This document shows positions 9,122 through 17,466 of a stretch of DNA of 64,000 nucleotides, in pieces. The stretch lies in NCBI GenBank assembly GCA_016703005.1, contig JADJCX010000006.1, positions 1-64,000 on the forward strand, written 5' to 3'. Origin of the DNA: Flavobacteriales bacterium (lineage in GTDB: Bacteria > Bacteroidota > Bacteroidia > Flavobacteriales_F > PHOS-HE28). Position 1 is the stretch's first letter, and each line of letters starts with the position of its first letter. Made by a program: the position numbers and the translations under genes. A model generated the notes under the pieces. The model made no database searches. It was not told where the DNA came from and saw only the letters and a list, made by a program, of their open reading frames with translations.

Positions 9122-9924
9122 GGGGCGATGGCGGGTTCGAAGCGTTTCATTTCGTTCATCAATTCCTCGTACAGGCGGTCAGCGGCTTCACGCATGTCCC
9201 CCTCCGAAAAAGCGTCGGCGAAATTATGATACGAACGGATCGCATCGGTCAATCGCTCTTTCTTCCTTCGACTTACACTGTTGAAGGCCAGTTGGTGGTC
9301 TGCTTGGAGCACGCTGAAATACCCTTCTTCACGGTACTTGCTGTTGGGCCACTTGCGCAGGAATTCGGTCATGGTCCTGCTGGCCGCCAAGTACTTACGC
9401 GTTCGCATGTACTGCTGCGCAGCGGCCCAATCCTTCTCTTCCAGCTTTATCCGTAGCCGGTCCATCAAGTGGTTACTACTGTCACGGAGACTCGTTTCCG
9501 GATACCGCACTAAGAACAATTGCAGCTTGTCGATGGCCATTTGGGTCTCTCCCTGGTCCAATTCGTACTCCGGGCTGTTCCGGAAATTGCAATAGGCGCT
9601 CTTGAAGTAGGCGTCCTCAGCGTTTTCACTATTCGCGAATGTCTTCGCGAAATTCTCCAAGTAGTACCCCGCCATGGTATAGTCACCCATGCAGAACCAG
9701 CTCATGGCGTGCAGGTAGCTCACCCGCTCACTTTCCATGGTACCCCGTGTAAGGATCAACAACTCTTCAAGCAGGACCACGCTCTTCTCGCACTTCCCTT
9801 GGTCGTAATACTTCTCCGCAGCAGCCAGTTTCACACGATGGTCCTTGCTCTTCAGGGCCCGGTTGTACTCGCTGCATCCCAACCCCAACAGGGTGACCAA
9901 CAGAAGGAGAAGCGGTTTGCGCAT
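9118..9924 (-). CDS. bamD: Outer-membrane assembly lipoprotein BamD
   Basis: BamD is a periplasm-facing lipoprotein of the Bam complex that inserts beta-barrel proteins. The 268 residues start with a lipoprotein signal whose lipobox is LLGLGC (Cys17). TPR-like helices follow: LAAAEKYYDQGKCEKSVVLL, VSYLHAMSWFCMGDYTMAGYYLENF and a block with AQQYMRTRKYLAASRTMTEF. The order lipobox, AxxYYxxGxxxxA and a five-TPR layout match Bacteroidota BamD. It is the first gene of the bamD-rpoZ-coaBC-DUF4835-recN run. A -7 box TACATTCG lies 47 bases upstream. Confidence 0.9.
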   Translation of the reverse strand: MRKPLLLLLVTLLGLGCSEYNRALKSKDHRVKLAAAEKYYDQGKCEKSVVLLEELLILTRGTMESERVSYLHAMSWFCMGDYTMAGYYLENFAKTFANSENAEDAYFKSAYCNFRNSPEYELDQGETQMAIDKLQLFLVRYPETSLRDSSNHLMDRLRIKLEEKDWAAAQQYMRTRKYLAASRTMTEFLRKWPNSKYREEGYFSVLQADHQLAFNSVSRRKKERLTDAIRSYHNFADAFSEGDMREAADRLYEELMNEMKRFEPAIAP

Positions 9925-9970
9925 CAGTGGATCGCATCAGGAGACTGACACTCCCGGGCGAACAAGGCCG

Positions 9971-9978
9971 CGAATGTA
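9971..9978 (-). promoter_or_regulatory. Predicted -7 promoter box (TACATTCG) of the bamD operon
   Basis: TACATTCG on the minus strand, 47 bases before the bamD ATG, in the 247-base divergent gap to the serine palmitoyltransferase-like gene. It is likely to drive the bamD-rpoZ-coaBC run. Confidence 0.5.
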
Positions 9979-10118
9979 GCCAGCTTGCTAAAGGCTGAAA
10001 AACGTGATGTCATGCGAGTTGTGAAGATGTGGTAACGGACCTTTCCCGATGTTGGTATGCACAAACCATCTGTTCATCTTCAGCATCGCCGGGTTCCCAC
10101 TTCGTTCGAACACCCGGT

Positions 10119-10126
10119 TACTTTCG
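10119..10126 (+). promoter_or_regulatory. Predicted -7 promoter box (TACTTTCG) of the sphingolipid-type transferase gene
   Basis: TACTTTCG lies 46 bases before the ATG at 10172, in the opposite orientation to the bamD box in the same divergent gap. Confidence 0.5.
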
Positions 10127-10171
10127 CCGCCGTTCGCCGAAGCTGCGCTCCACTGGCAACACCCTACTACC

Positions 10172-11416
10172 ATGAACGACATTTTCGATAAGATCCGCAA
10201 AGACCTTGGTCCTATCGGCAACCACGCCAAACAGAGCCATGGCTACTTCAGCTTTCCCAAACTCGAAGGGGATCTTGGTGCTCATATGACCTTTCGGGGA
10301 AAGCCGGTATTGGTTTGGAGCCTGAACAACTACTTGGGTTTGGCGAACCACCCGGATGTACGGAAGGTGGATGCGGAGGCCGCTGCACAATGGGGTATGG
10401 CCTACCCCATGGGCGCCCGCATGATGAGCGGCCAGACGAAGTACCACGAGCAGTTGGAAGATGCTCTGAGCGATTTCATGCAGAAGGAGGACACGTTCCT
10501 GCTGAATTATGGATACCAAGGATGCATGAGCGCGATCGAAGCGCTCCTCTCCCGGCACGACGTACTCGTGTACGACAGTGAGTGCCACGCCTGTATGATC
10601 GACGGTGCACGGTTGCACATGGGGAAGCGCTTTGTGTTCCAGCACAACGACATGGCCAGCTTCGACAAGCAATTGGAGAACGCGGCCAAATTGACGAAGG
10701 AGACCGGCGGCGGGATCATGGTGATGACGGAAGGTGTGTTCGGCATGGCCGGTGACCAAGGAAAACTGAAGGAGATCGTCGAGCGAAAAGCGAAATACAA
10801 TTTCCGCCTGTTCGTTGACGATGCGCACGGTTTCGGGCAAATGGGGCAGGACGGTCGCGGTACCGGTGACCACCAAGGCGTGCAGAAGGACATCGACGTG
10901 TACTTCGGGACGTTCGCCAAAGCGATGGCCAGCATTGGCGCCTTCATCAGTGGGCCGGAGGATATAATGATGTACATGCGCTACAACATGCGCAGCCAGA
11001 CCTTCGCCAAGAGCCTGCCGATGCCTATTGTTATCGGGGCGCTGAAGCGCTTGGAGATGATGCGGACGATGCCCGAATTGAGCAAGAAACTCTGGGAAAT
11101 AACCGACGCACTTCAAACAGGCCTCAAAGAGGCAGGGCTTGATATCGGGAACACCAATAGTTGCGTTACCCCCGTCTTGATGAAGGGCAATATCCCGGAA
11201 GCGACCAATGTGATCGTCGATCTGCGAGAGAACCACGGCATCTTCTGCAGCATAGTGGTGTATCCGGTGGTACCAAAGGATGTGATCCTTCTTCGCCTGA
11301 TCCCAACGGCCGTGCACACGCTAGAGGATGTCCAGCACACCATTGAGAGCTTCAAGAAGGTGAAGGAGAAGTTGGCCGCCGGGGCCTACAAGTCAGAGAG
11401 CATTGCGGTAATGTGA
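10172..11416 (+). CDS. Serine palmitoyltransferase-like PLP-dependent alpha-oxoamine synthase
   Basis: A 414-residue cytosolic enzyme of the family that condenses an amino acid with an acyl-CoA. The start at 10172 gives MNDIFDKIRKDLGPIGNHA, as in Bacteroidota serine palmitoyltransferases, the first enzyme of sphingolipid synthesis. Visible motifs are WSLNNYLGLANHP (49-61), GARMMSGQT (81-89), the cofactor-stacking His139 in ECHAC, DDAHG (216-220, Asp217 and His219) and the PLP lysine Lys250 in GTFAKAMAS. 2-amino-3-ketobutyrate CoA ligase is the close alternative; the N-terminal extension and GYFSFPKLEG favour the sphingolipid enzyme. A TPR protein follows after 100 bases. Confidence 0.85.
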   Translation: MNDIFDKIRKDLGPIGNHAKQSHGYFSFPKLEGDLGAHMTFRGKPVLVWSLNNYLGLANHPDVRKVDAEAAAQWGMAYPMGARMMSGQTKYHEQLEDALSDFMQKEDTFLLNYGYQGCMSAIEALLSRHDVLVYDSECHACMIDGARLHMGKRFVFQHNDMASFDKQLENAAKLTKETGGGIMVMTEGVFGMAGDQGKLKEIVERKAKYNFRLFVDDAHGFGQMGQDGRGTGDHQGVQKDIDVYFGTFAKAMASIGAFISGPEDIMMYMRYNMRSQTFAKSLPMPIVIGALKRLEMMRTMPELSKKLWEITDALQTGLKEAGLDIGNTNSCVTPVLMKGNIPEATNVIVDLRENHGIFCSIVVYPVVPKDVILLRLIPTAVHTLEDVQHTIESFKKVKEKLAAGAYKSESIAVM

Positions 11417-11428
11417 AACGCAGGTCCC

Positions 11429-11466
11429 GATCTGCGGCACGCTTTCGCTGTCCAAGGCCGCAGATC
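11429..11466. repeat. Inverted repeat after the transferase gene
   Basis: GATCTGCGGC (11429-11438) and GCCGCAGATC (11457-11466) are exact reverse complements separated by 18 bases, in the 100-base gap before the next gene. It could fold into a hairpin ending the upstream message, but there is no T-tract. Confidence 0.35.
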
Positions 11467-11516
11467 CATCGTGCAATGGAGAACCCTGGAACGGTGCATT
11501 CCGTTCCAAGGCCGCT

Positions 11517-12248
11517 ATGAAGCGAACCACCCCACTCCTCCTTGCTGTAGTCCTGTCGTTGAACTTGGCCGCCCAAGGCCCTAATGCCGACGAGGCGGCC
11601 TTGCTCTATAGCCAGGGTGTGCGCCAACTGAAGGGAGAGGACCATGCCAATGCCATCAACAGTTTCGGCGAGTTGCTGGCGCTCCGTCCTGAACATGCCA
11701 AAGCTTGGTATTACCTCGGTCTGTGCCGTCAAGCCACTGGGGATCTGAATGGCGCTGTCCATGATCTGGAGCGCTGTATCGCCCTTCAACCGGGTGATGC
11801 CAATGCGCAATTGCGCCTCTACGATGTTTACGCTTCTCAAGGGCGATCAACGGAAGCGATCGACGGCCTTATGAAACTCCTGATGCGTTATCCGGAGGGA
11901 GCGATCGCGCAGCACGCGATGTTCAGTTTAGGAAATGCCCATGTTCTGCAGAACGACCATGCTAGCGCTTTGGCCGTATACGAAAGACTTGTGGGACAAG
12001 CACCGGAGGATGCAAGGGCATGGTTCGACCGGGGTGTTGCCAAAAGCCACCTGAACGACCTGGATGGCGCCATCGCCGATATGAGCAAGGCGTTGGAATT
12101 GGATCCATCCTTGGCCGATGCCTATGCCACAAGAGCATTGGCGCTGATCCATGCGGAGCGCAAGAGCGAAGCTTGCCCAGACCTCCACAAAGCGAATGAA
12201 CTCGGCGACCCGAGCGTGGCGGAACTGATCGCGATATACTGCGAATGA
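11517..12248 (+). CDS. Secreted tetratricopeptide-repeat protein
   Basis: The 243-residue protein has a signal peptide (MKRTTPLLLAVVLSLNLAAQG) followed by about six TPR units: GVRQLKGEDHANAINSFGEL, AKAWYYLGLCRQATGDLNGA, ANAQLRLYDVYASQGRSTEA, AQHAMFSLGNAHVLQNDHAS, ARAWFDRGVAKSHLNDLDGA and ADAYATRALALIHAERKSEA. It is likely a periplasmic protein-protein interaction scaffold. No catalytic domain is attached. It lies 100 bases after the transferase gene, and a hairpin lies in between, so shared transcription is uncertain. Confidence 0.8.
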   Translation: MKRTTPLLLAVVLSLNLAAQGPNADEAALLYSQGVRQLKGEDHANAINSFGELLALRPEHAKAWYYLGLCRQATGDLNGAVHDLERCIALQPGDANAQLRLYDVYASQGRSTEAIDGLMKLLMRYPEGAIAQHAMFSLGNAHVLQNDHASALAVYERLVGQAPEDARAWFDRGVAKSHLNDLDGAIADMSKALELDPSLADAYATRALALIHAERKSEACPDLHKANELGDPSVAELIAIYCE

Positions 12249-12339
12249 AGCCACAAGGCGCCTGTTGAAATTCAGGCGGAAGCTTGGTTCATCCTAGGCG
12301 CAGGCAACATCTTTGCCCCTCTAGGTAAACCCGCTCAGA

Positions 12340-12901
12340 ATGAACAGATTTTCTTCTCAATAGTGACAATCGCTTCGCTATGTGCGATAACACTTGAAGT
12401 GCACGCGCAGAAGCTAGAAGCCGGAAGCAACCAGATAGATCTGGGATTAGGTGCAGGAGGAAGGTACTGGGTTTGGGGAGCATACGGTGGGGTATCACCC
12501 TCTGTCTATATGCACTTTGAAAGGGGCCTTGGCGTCGATGTGGGTCCTGGTGTGCTTGGGATTGGTGCCTTCGCGGCTTCAGTCCAGCGTCTGCTTGGAA
12601 GCGATTACTACGGGTACGGCCTTAATTGGACCTACATCATGTTCGGCGCCCGCGCAGCTTACCACTGGAACGATTGGCACAATGTTGAACAGCTTGACGT
12701 CTACGCGGGCGTTTTGGCTGGCGTGAACGTTGTTCTAGACAACAACACTTACAATGACGCTTTTGTTGATCCCCGAACGGACGTATTTCGACATGACACC
12801 TCTTTGGGGCCAAATGGTACTTCCCCGAGAGCTTCGGGGCATTTGCTGAGTTTGGTTACGGGGTTAAGAACGCGGGAGCAGGTCTTACTTTCAAATTCTA
12901 G
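12340..12901 (+). CDS. Small beta-barrel-like exported protein, two frameshifts
   Basis: One gene is rebuilt from three frame segments. The ATG at 12340 reads MNRF and then a stop. Adding one T to the T-run at 12348-12351 gives MNRFFFSIVTIASLCAITLEVHAQ, a good signal peptide joined to the frame that runs to about 12803. A second missing T (TTTT to TTT at 12803-12805) switches to a frame ending GAGLTFKF and TAG at 12899-12901. The mature part is rich in Gly and aromatic strands (LGLGAGGRYWVWGAYGG, MFGARAAYHWND, LDVYAGVLAGVNV, AFAEFGYGVKNAG) and ends in Phe, as outer-membrane barrels do. A strong terminator follows after 19 bases. Function is unknown. Confidence 0.65.
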
Positions 12902-12920
12902 CGAGAACCTCATTCTCCAG

Positions 12921-12947
12921 AAAGCCCCGCGCACCGGGGCTTTTTTT
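12921..12947 (+). terminator. Rho-independent terminator
   Basis: AAAGCCCCG (12921-12929), loop CGCAC, CGGGGCTTT (12935-12943), with a run of seven T at 12941-12947. It lies 19 bases after the stop of the small barrel gene and before the kup promoter. This is the clearest intrinsic terminator in the window. Confidence 0.85.
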
Positions 12948-12979
12948 CCGACCGTTGGTTACGGCGCAAACCAGCCCTC

Positions 12980-12987
12980 TACATTCG
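12980..12987 (+). promoter_or_regulatory. Predicted -7 promoter box (TACATTCG) of kup
   Basis: TACATTCG lies 51 bases before the kup ATG. TTGG at 12955-12958 is spaced 21 bases upstream, a plausible -33 element. It lies directly after the terminator at 12921-12947. Confidence 0.5.
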
Positions 12988-13038
12988 CCCCTCTTTTGGG
13001 CGCAACGGCGTCCAATACGCCGCGATCACTGAGCCTTC

Positions 13039-15071
13039 ATGGGCAACCCGCACAAGTATTCGAAGGTCACTGCGGCCAGCCTGCTCGTTGCGCTGGGCAT
13101 CATCTATGGTGATATCGGCACGAGCCCGCTCTATGTGTTCAAGGCTATAGTGCACGGCCACCTGATCAGCGAACAATTGATCTACGGAGGCATCAGTTGC
13201 ATAGTATGGACGCTGACCCTTCAAACCACCTTCAAGTACATCTACCTCACACTACAGGCCGACAACCGCGGTGAAGGCGGCGTGTTCTCGCTTTACGCAT
13301 TGGTACGCCGTTATGGCAAATGGCTGTACATCCCGGCCATACTGGGCGCCACAACCCTGCTTGCCGACGGGGTCATTCAACCGCCCATTTCCATCAGCAG
13401 CGCGGTGGAAGGGTTGGCCGGTGTCAGGGCCTTTTCGGACAGCATCAGTCCAGGGAACAACCTCACCATCGGTATAGTGATCGTGATCATCGCGTTGCTC
13501 TTCTTCTTCCAGCGCTTCGGCACCAAGGTCGTGGGCTTCGCTTTCGGACCGATCATGCTCGTTTGGTTCAGCATGCTGTTCATTCTGGGTGCCGTTCAGA
13601 TCGCGGATCACCCCGAAGTGCTCAAGTGCTTGAACCCGTATTACGCGTACGACCTGCTTACGAACTATCCGGGAGGGTTCTGGTTGCTGGGTGCGGTTTT
13701 CCTCTGCACCACCGGAGCCGAGGCCCTGTATAACGACATGGGGCACTGCGGATTGCAGAACATCCGGCGCACATGGGTGTTCGTGAAGATCGCTTTGTTG
13801 ACCAACTATATGGGCCAAGGGGCATGGCTCATTGCCAGCGCAGGCCCCGAACTGGGTGAGCGTAACCCATTCTATGCCATCATGCCACAATGGTTCCTGC
13901 TGATCGGGGTGGGTATCGCCACAGCCGCCGCTGTGGTGGCTTGCCAAGCCGTGATCAGTGGTTCGTTCACACTGATCAACGAAGCCATTACGCTCAACTT
14001 CTGGCCGCGTGTCAAGGTGAAATTCCCGACCGAGATCCGCGGATCCACATCCCGAGCGTCAACTGGATCCTGTTCCTCGGTTGCGTCGGCGTGATGCTGT
14101 ATTTCAAGAAGAGTAGCGCTATGGAAGCGGTCTATGGCTTCTTCATCGTGGTGGCCATGCTCATGACGAGCACCCTCATGTTCGGGTATCTCAAGTACGT
14201 GCGCCGATGGCATATGGCGCTGGTCCTACTGTTGATGGCCGTGTTCTTCAGTTTGGAGATCTCCAATTTCATCGCCAACGCCGTCAAGATCCTCCACCAA
14301 CCCTTCCTATTGATCTTCGTGTTCGCGTTGCTCGCTGTTATGTTCATCTGGTACCGCGCGCGCAAGATCACCAACCGCTTCCTCGATTTCATACCGCTCA
14401 CCAATCACGCGAAGGCCCTTACTGACCTGAGCAACGACAAGGAGATACCCAAGTTCGCCACGCACTTGGTCTATCTCACCAAGGCTGACCGCGCCACCAG
14501 CGTGGAGAAGCAGATCATTGCCAGCATAATGGCCAAGAAGCTGAAACGGGCGGAGATCTACTGGTTCGTGCACGTGAATTACACCGACGAACCGTACACG
14601 ATGGAATACCGGGTGAACGAGTTGGTGAACGACAAGGTGATCCGCGTGGACTTCGACCTCGGCTTTCGGGTGCAACCCCGTATCAACTTGCTCTTCAAAC
14701 GCGTGCTGCAAGAACTTGCGGAGAACCAAGAGCTCGTTTTCAGCAGCAAGTACGAAAGCATCCAAAAGTCCGACTTCCACACGGACATCACCTACGTGTT
14801 GACCGAGCGCGTGATGAGCGTGGAAAACGAGCTTTCGTTGAAGGACGACGTCATCCTCGATGCCTACTTCGCCCTGAAACAAATAGCCTTGAACGATCGC
14901 GATGCTTTCGGTTTGGATGAAACCGATACCGTGATCGAGTATGTTCCACTGCTGATCAGTGAACCTGCCCACTTGCCCTTGAAGCGGAAGGCCATGCTTC
15001 GCCCGGCAGGTACCTCCTTGCCCGAAAAAGCAATGGATCGCGACGGGCATATGGAGCAAAGGGGTGAATGA
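13039..15071 (+). CDS. kup: KUP-family potassium transporter, frameshifted
   Basis: An inner-membrane K+ uptake carrier of the KUP/HAK/KT family. The N-terminus has the family signature ALGIIYGDIGTSPLYVFKA, then ADNRGEGGVFSLYAL and LADGVIQPPISISSAVEGL, with about twelve membrane spans in the first 430 residues, followed by a cytosolic C-terminal domain (ending LPEKAMDRDGHMEQRGE). The frame breaks near 14041: one frame runs PTEIRG and is lost, and the other resumes IHIPSVNWILFLGCVGVMLYF. One or four bases are missing (family members read RGQxxIPxVNW). Rejoined length is about 677, normal for the family. It is bounded by a terminator upstream and the par genes downstream. Confidence 0.93.
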
Positions 15072-15121
15072 TCGGCTATGGCCCTTTGATCGTTACCCAC
15101 GGCCCACTACTCATTACTTCA

Positions 15122-15144
15122 CCCGGATCGTTGAAAAGTCCGGG
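15122..15144. repeat. Short inverted repeat between kup and parA
   Basis: CCCGGA (15122-15127) and TCCGGG (15139-15144), 11-base loop, followed by an A/T-rich stretch. It is a weak hairpin, possibly ending the kup message. I found no 16-base parS-like palindrome in this 168-base gap. Confidence 0.25.
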
Positions 15145-15239
15145 AATTATCAACACGGGTCTGGGGTGCTTCGGCGGGTACTTTGTGCCAAAGCCACACG
15201 CGCGCAATTCCATGCGTCGTATGAGCTCATTGCGAACAC

Positions 15240-15905
15240 ATGGCCAAGATCATCAGCATCGTTAACCAGAAGGGTGGAGTAGGCAAGACCACCACTGCCA
15301 TCAACCTTGCCGCGTGCTTGGGCGTGCTGGAGCGCAAGACCTTGCTGGTGGATGCCGACCCGCAAGCCAACGCCACTAGCGGCGTGGGGCTCGACCCGAA
15401 GAAGACCACCCACAGCATTTACGAGTGCATCATCAACGGCACGGACGCGCGCCAAGTGATCCAAGGGACCGACAACCCGAACCTCGACATCCTGCCCGGC
15501 CACATTGACCTGGTAGGTGCCGAGATCGAAATACCTGTGCAATGCGAGTATTTCGCATTGGAGGGTTTGGGCAAACTGCTCAACACCATCAAGATCGTGC
15601 AACAACGGCTGAACACCGGTCTCAGCATCGAAGGCATGCTGCTCACCATGTACGACAGCCGCCTGCGCTTGGCCAACCAAGTGGTCGATGAAGTGAAGAC
15701 CCATTTCCAGGAGCTGGTGTTCGACACGGTGATCCACCGCAACGTGACGTTGAGCGAGGCCCCGAGCCACGGCCAGACGATCGTGATGCACGATGCAACG
15801 AGCAAAGGCGCGGTGAACTACCTGAACTTGGCGCGTGAGATACTGCAGAAGAACGAATTGACGCGCATCCCTGATCGCGAGCGTACGATCCCGATCGCGC
15901 AATGA
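15240..15905 (+). CDS. parA: ParA/Soj chromosome-partitioning ATPase with an internal in-frame gap
   Basis: ParA ATPases pattern on the nucleoid and move ParB-bound origins. The deviant Walker A KGGVGKTTT is at residues 11-19 and LLVDADPQANATSG near 35-48. The C-terminal half (VQCEYFALEGLGKLLNTI, LLTMYDSRLRLANQVV, HRNVTLSEAPSHG) is well conserved. The protein is only 221 residues against about 255-265. HIDLVGAEIE runs straight into IPVQCEYFALEG, so about 47 residues are missing, including the Walker B/switch region (normally IIDCxPSLGLITVNALTAAD). The gap keeps frame. Such a protein could hardly hydrolyse ATP, so an assembly deletion is the likeliest cause. The stop overlaps the parB start by four bases. 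Confidence 0.88.
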   Translation: MAKIISIVNQKGGVGKTTTAINLAACLGVLERKTLLVDADPQANATSGVGLDPKKTTHSIYECIINGTDARQVIQGTDNPNLDILPGHIDLVGAEIEIPVQCEYFALEGLGKLLNTIKIVQQRLNTGLSIEGMLLTMYDSRLRLANQVVDEVKTHFQELVFDTVIHRNVTLSEAPSHGQTIVMHDATSKGAVNYLNLAREILQKNELTRIPDRERTIPIAQ

Positions 15906-16795
15906 CCAAGAAACGTGGATTGGGGCGCGGCCTTAGCGCCTTGCTCGAGGACAACAGCGCGAACATCGCACCGCGCACGGATGCATACAGAGCCGATAGC
16001 GTAAGTCCGCTGCGCGCGGGTGGTAGCATCAGCACCCTTCCGATCGACCAGATCGAACCCAATCCTTTCCAACCGCGCACCACGTTCAGTCCGGAAGCGC
16101 TGATGGAACTGGCTACCAGCATCCGTGAGTTGGGCATCATACAGCCCGTCACTGTTCGGAAGATGGGCTACGACCGCTACCAGCTGATCAGCGGTGAACG
16201 TCGCTTCCGTGCCAGCCAAGCAGCCGGGCTGGTTGAGATCCCGGCATACATCCGCGTTGCCAACGATGAAGGCATGCTGGAAATGGCGCTGGTGGAGAAC
16301 ATCCAGCGCGAGGAGTTGGATGCGATCGAAGTGGCCATCAGCTTCCAGCGGTTGGTGGATGAAGTGAAACTGACCCACGAGGAACTCAGCGTGAAGGTGG
16401 GCAAGGACCGCGCGACCATCACCAATTACCTGCGCCTGCTGAAACTGCCTGCGGAAGTGCAATTGGGGTTGCGCCAGCGGCAGATCGGCATGGGCCACGC
16501 CCGTGCGCTCATCAGCATCCCGGATCCCGCACGACAGATCGAACTGTATCGGGCCATAGTGGAAAGCCAACTCAGCGTGCGGCAAGTGGAGGAAATGGCG
16601 AGAGAGAGGAAGTTCTCCAGCAACAAGCCGCAGAAGGCCACCATCGTCCACTTCCGCGACCTCGCCAAACAATTGACGAAGAAGCTCGGAACGAAAGTGA
16701 ACGTGAAGGGCGATGCGCGCGGCAAAGGCAAGATCGAGATCGGTTTCGCGGACGCCATCGAGATGGAGGGCATTGTGAAGCGGTTGGTCGATTGA
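15902..16795 (+). CDS. parB: ParB/Spo0J chromosome-partitioning CTPase/DNA-binding protein
   Basis: The 297-residue centromere-binding protein loads at parS and slides as a CTP-dependent clamp. It has the N-terminal ParA-activating basic patch (MTKKRGLGRGLSALL), the interaction motif INPF-equivalent (QIEPNPFQPR), the CTP-binding boxes ISGERRFRAS and MALVENIQREELDAIE, the helix-turn-helix SVKVGKDRATITNYLRLL, and a basic C-terminal dimerisation domain (KQLTKKLGTKVNVK, GKGKIEIGF). It is translationally coupled to parA through ATGA at 15902-15905. Length and motifs are complete. Confidence 0.95.
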   Translation: MTKKRGLGRGLSALLEDNSANIAPRTDAYRADSVSPLRAGGSISTLPIDQIEPNPFQPRTTFSPEALMELATSIRELGIIQPVTVRKMGYDRYQLISGERRFRASQAAGLVEIPAYIRVANDEGMLEMALVENIQREELDAIEVAISFQRLVDEVKLTHEELSVKVGKDRATITNYLRLLKLPAEVQLGLRQRQIGMGHARALISIPDPARQIELYRAIVESQLSVRQVEEMARERKFSSNKPQKATIVHFRDLAKQLTKKLGTKVNVKGDARGKGKIEIGFADAIEMEGIVKRLVD

Positions 16796-16857
16796 ACGGC
16801 AGCGATATTCGCGGCACCGTCATTGCTGGCCGACGCGTGAGTGACAAGGGAACGAAC

Positions 16858-17430
16858 ATGGTATTCGCAAAGCCGACCGGCCTTCTCCCTGCTTTCGCTT
16901 TGCTCCTGTCGCCCCTCCTCGGCAATGCCCAATCAGATACGCTAAGGTCCGATAGCCTCCCAGACCGGAAGAACGAGTGGCGCATCAACCACTCCCCCAC
17001 TAAAGCGACGATCTTGAGCGCCGCACTGCCCGGTGCTGGTCAAGTCTATAACCGCAAGTACTGGAAGGTTCCGATCGTCTTGGGCGGACTTGGCGTGGCG
17101 TACTACTTCGTTGATCGCAACGGTACTCAATACGAGCGGTACAAGACCGCCTACATCGCCCTTACGGACAACGACCCGAGCACCGTGGACGAGTTCAACG
17201 GCGCCTTCAGCGCCAGTGCCGTGCTCGATGTCGCAGACACCTACCGCAAGTGGCGCGACCTGTCTTGGATCTGCTTTGGGGCTGTGTACGTCCTGAATAT
17301 CATGGATGCAGCCGTGGATGCCCACTTCGTACGCTTCGATGTGGGCTCGGATCTGAGCATGACTGTCGCACCGGCTTTTGAACTGGCCTCACGGAATGCT
17401 GTTGGGCTATCGTTCCACGTCAGCTTCTAA
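16858..17430 (+). CDS. DUF5683-family exported/membrane protein
   Basis: The ATG at 16858 is preferred to the upstream TTG at 16792 because it starts a signal-type sequence (LLPAFALLLSPLLGNAQ). The core has SPTKATILSAALPGAGQVYNRKYWK split across the characteristic PGxGQxYNxxxWK motif of DUF5683, then a membrane span (PIVLGGLGVAYYFV), RYKTAYIAL and a second hydrophobic stretch (WICFGAVYVLNIMDAAVDAHF). The family is found in Bacteroidota downstream of parB and before dapB and lepB, as here, but its job is unknown. It follows parB by 62 bases and precedes dapB by 36 bases, so a parAB-DUF5683-dapB-lepB operon is likely. Confidence 0.8.
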   Translation: MVFAKPTGLLPAFALLLSPLLGNAQSDTLRSDSLPDRKNEWRINHSPTKATILSAALPGAGQVYNRKYWKVPIVLGGLGVAYYFVDRNGTQYERYKTAYIALTDNDPSTVDEFNGAFSASAVLDVADTYRKWRDLSWICFGAVYVLNIMDAAVDAHFVRFDVGSDLSMTVAPAFELASRNAVGLSFHVSF

Positions 17431-17466
17431 GCCACCTCATCTCCACATCTTCCGCATCTTCACATC

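Noticed and set aside
10105..10112. GTTCGAA-like string resembling a tRNA T-loop
   Set aside because: No matching acceptor, D or anticodon stems around it; it lies in a promoter region.
10118..11317. Open frame of 399 codons opposite the palmitoyltransferase gene
   Set aside because: Antisense to a gene with all PLP-enzyme motifs; composition typical of a shadow frame.
15072..15239. parS site beside parAB
   Set aside because: No 16-base TGTTTCACGTGAAACA-like palindrome was seen here or elsewhere in the window by eye.
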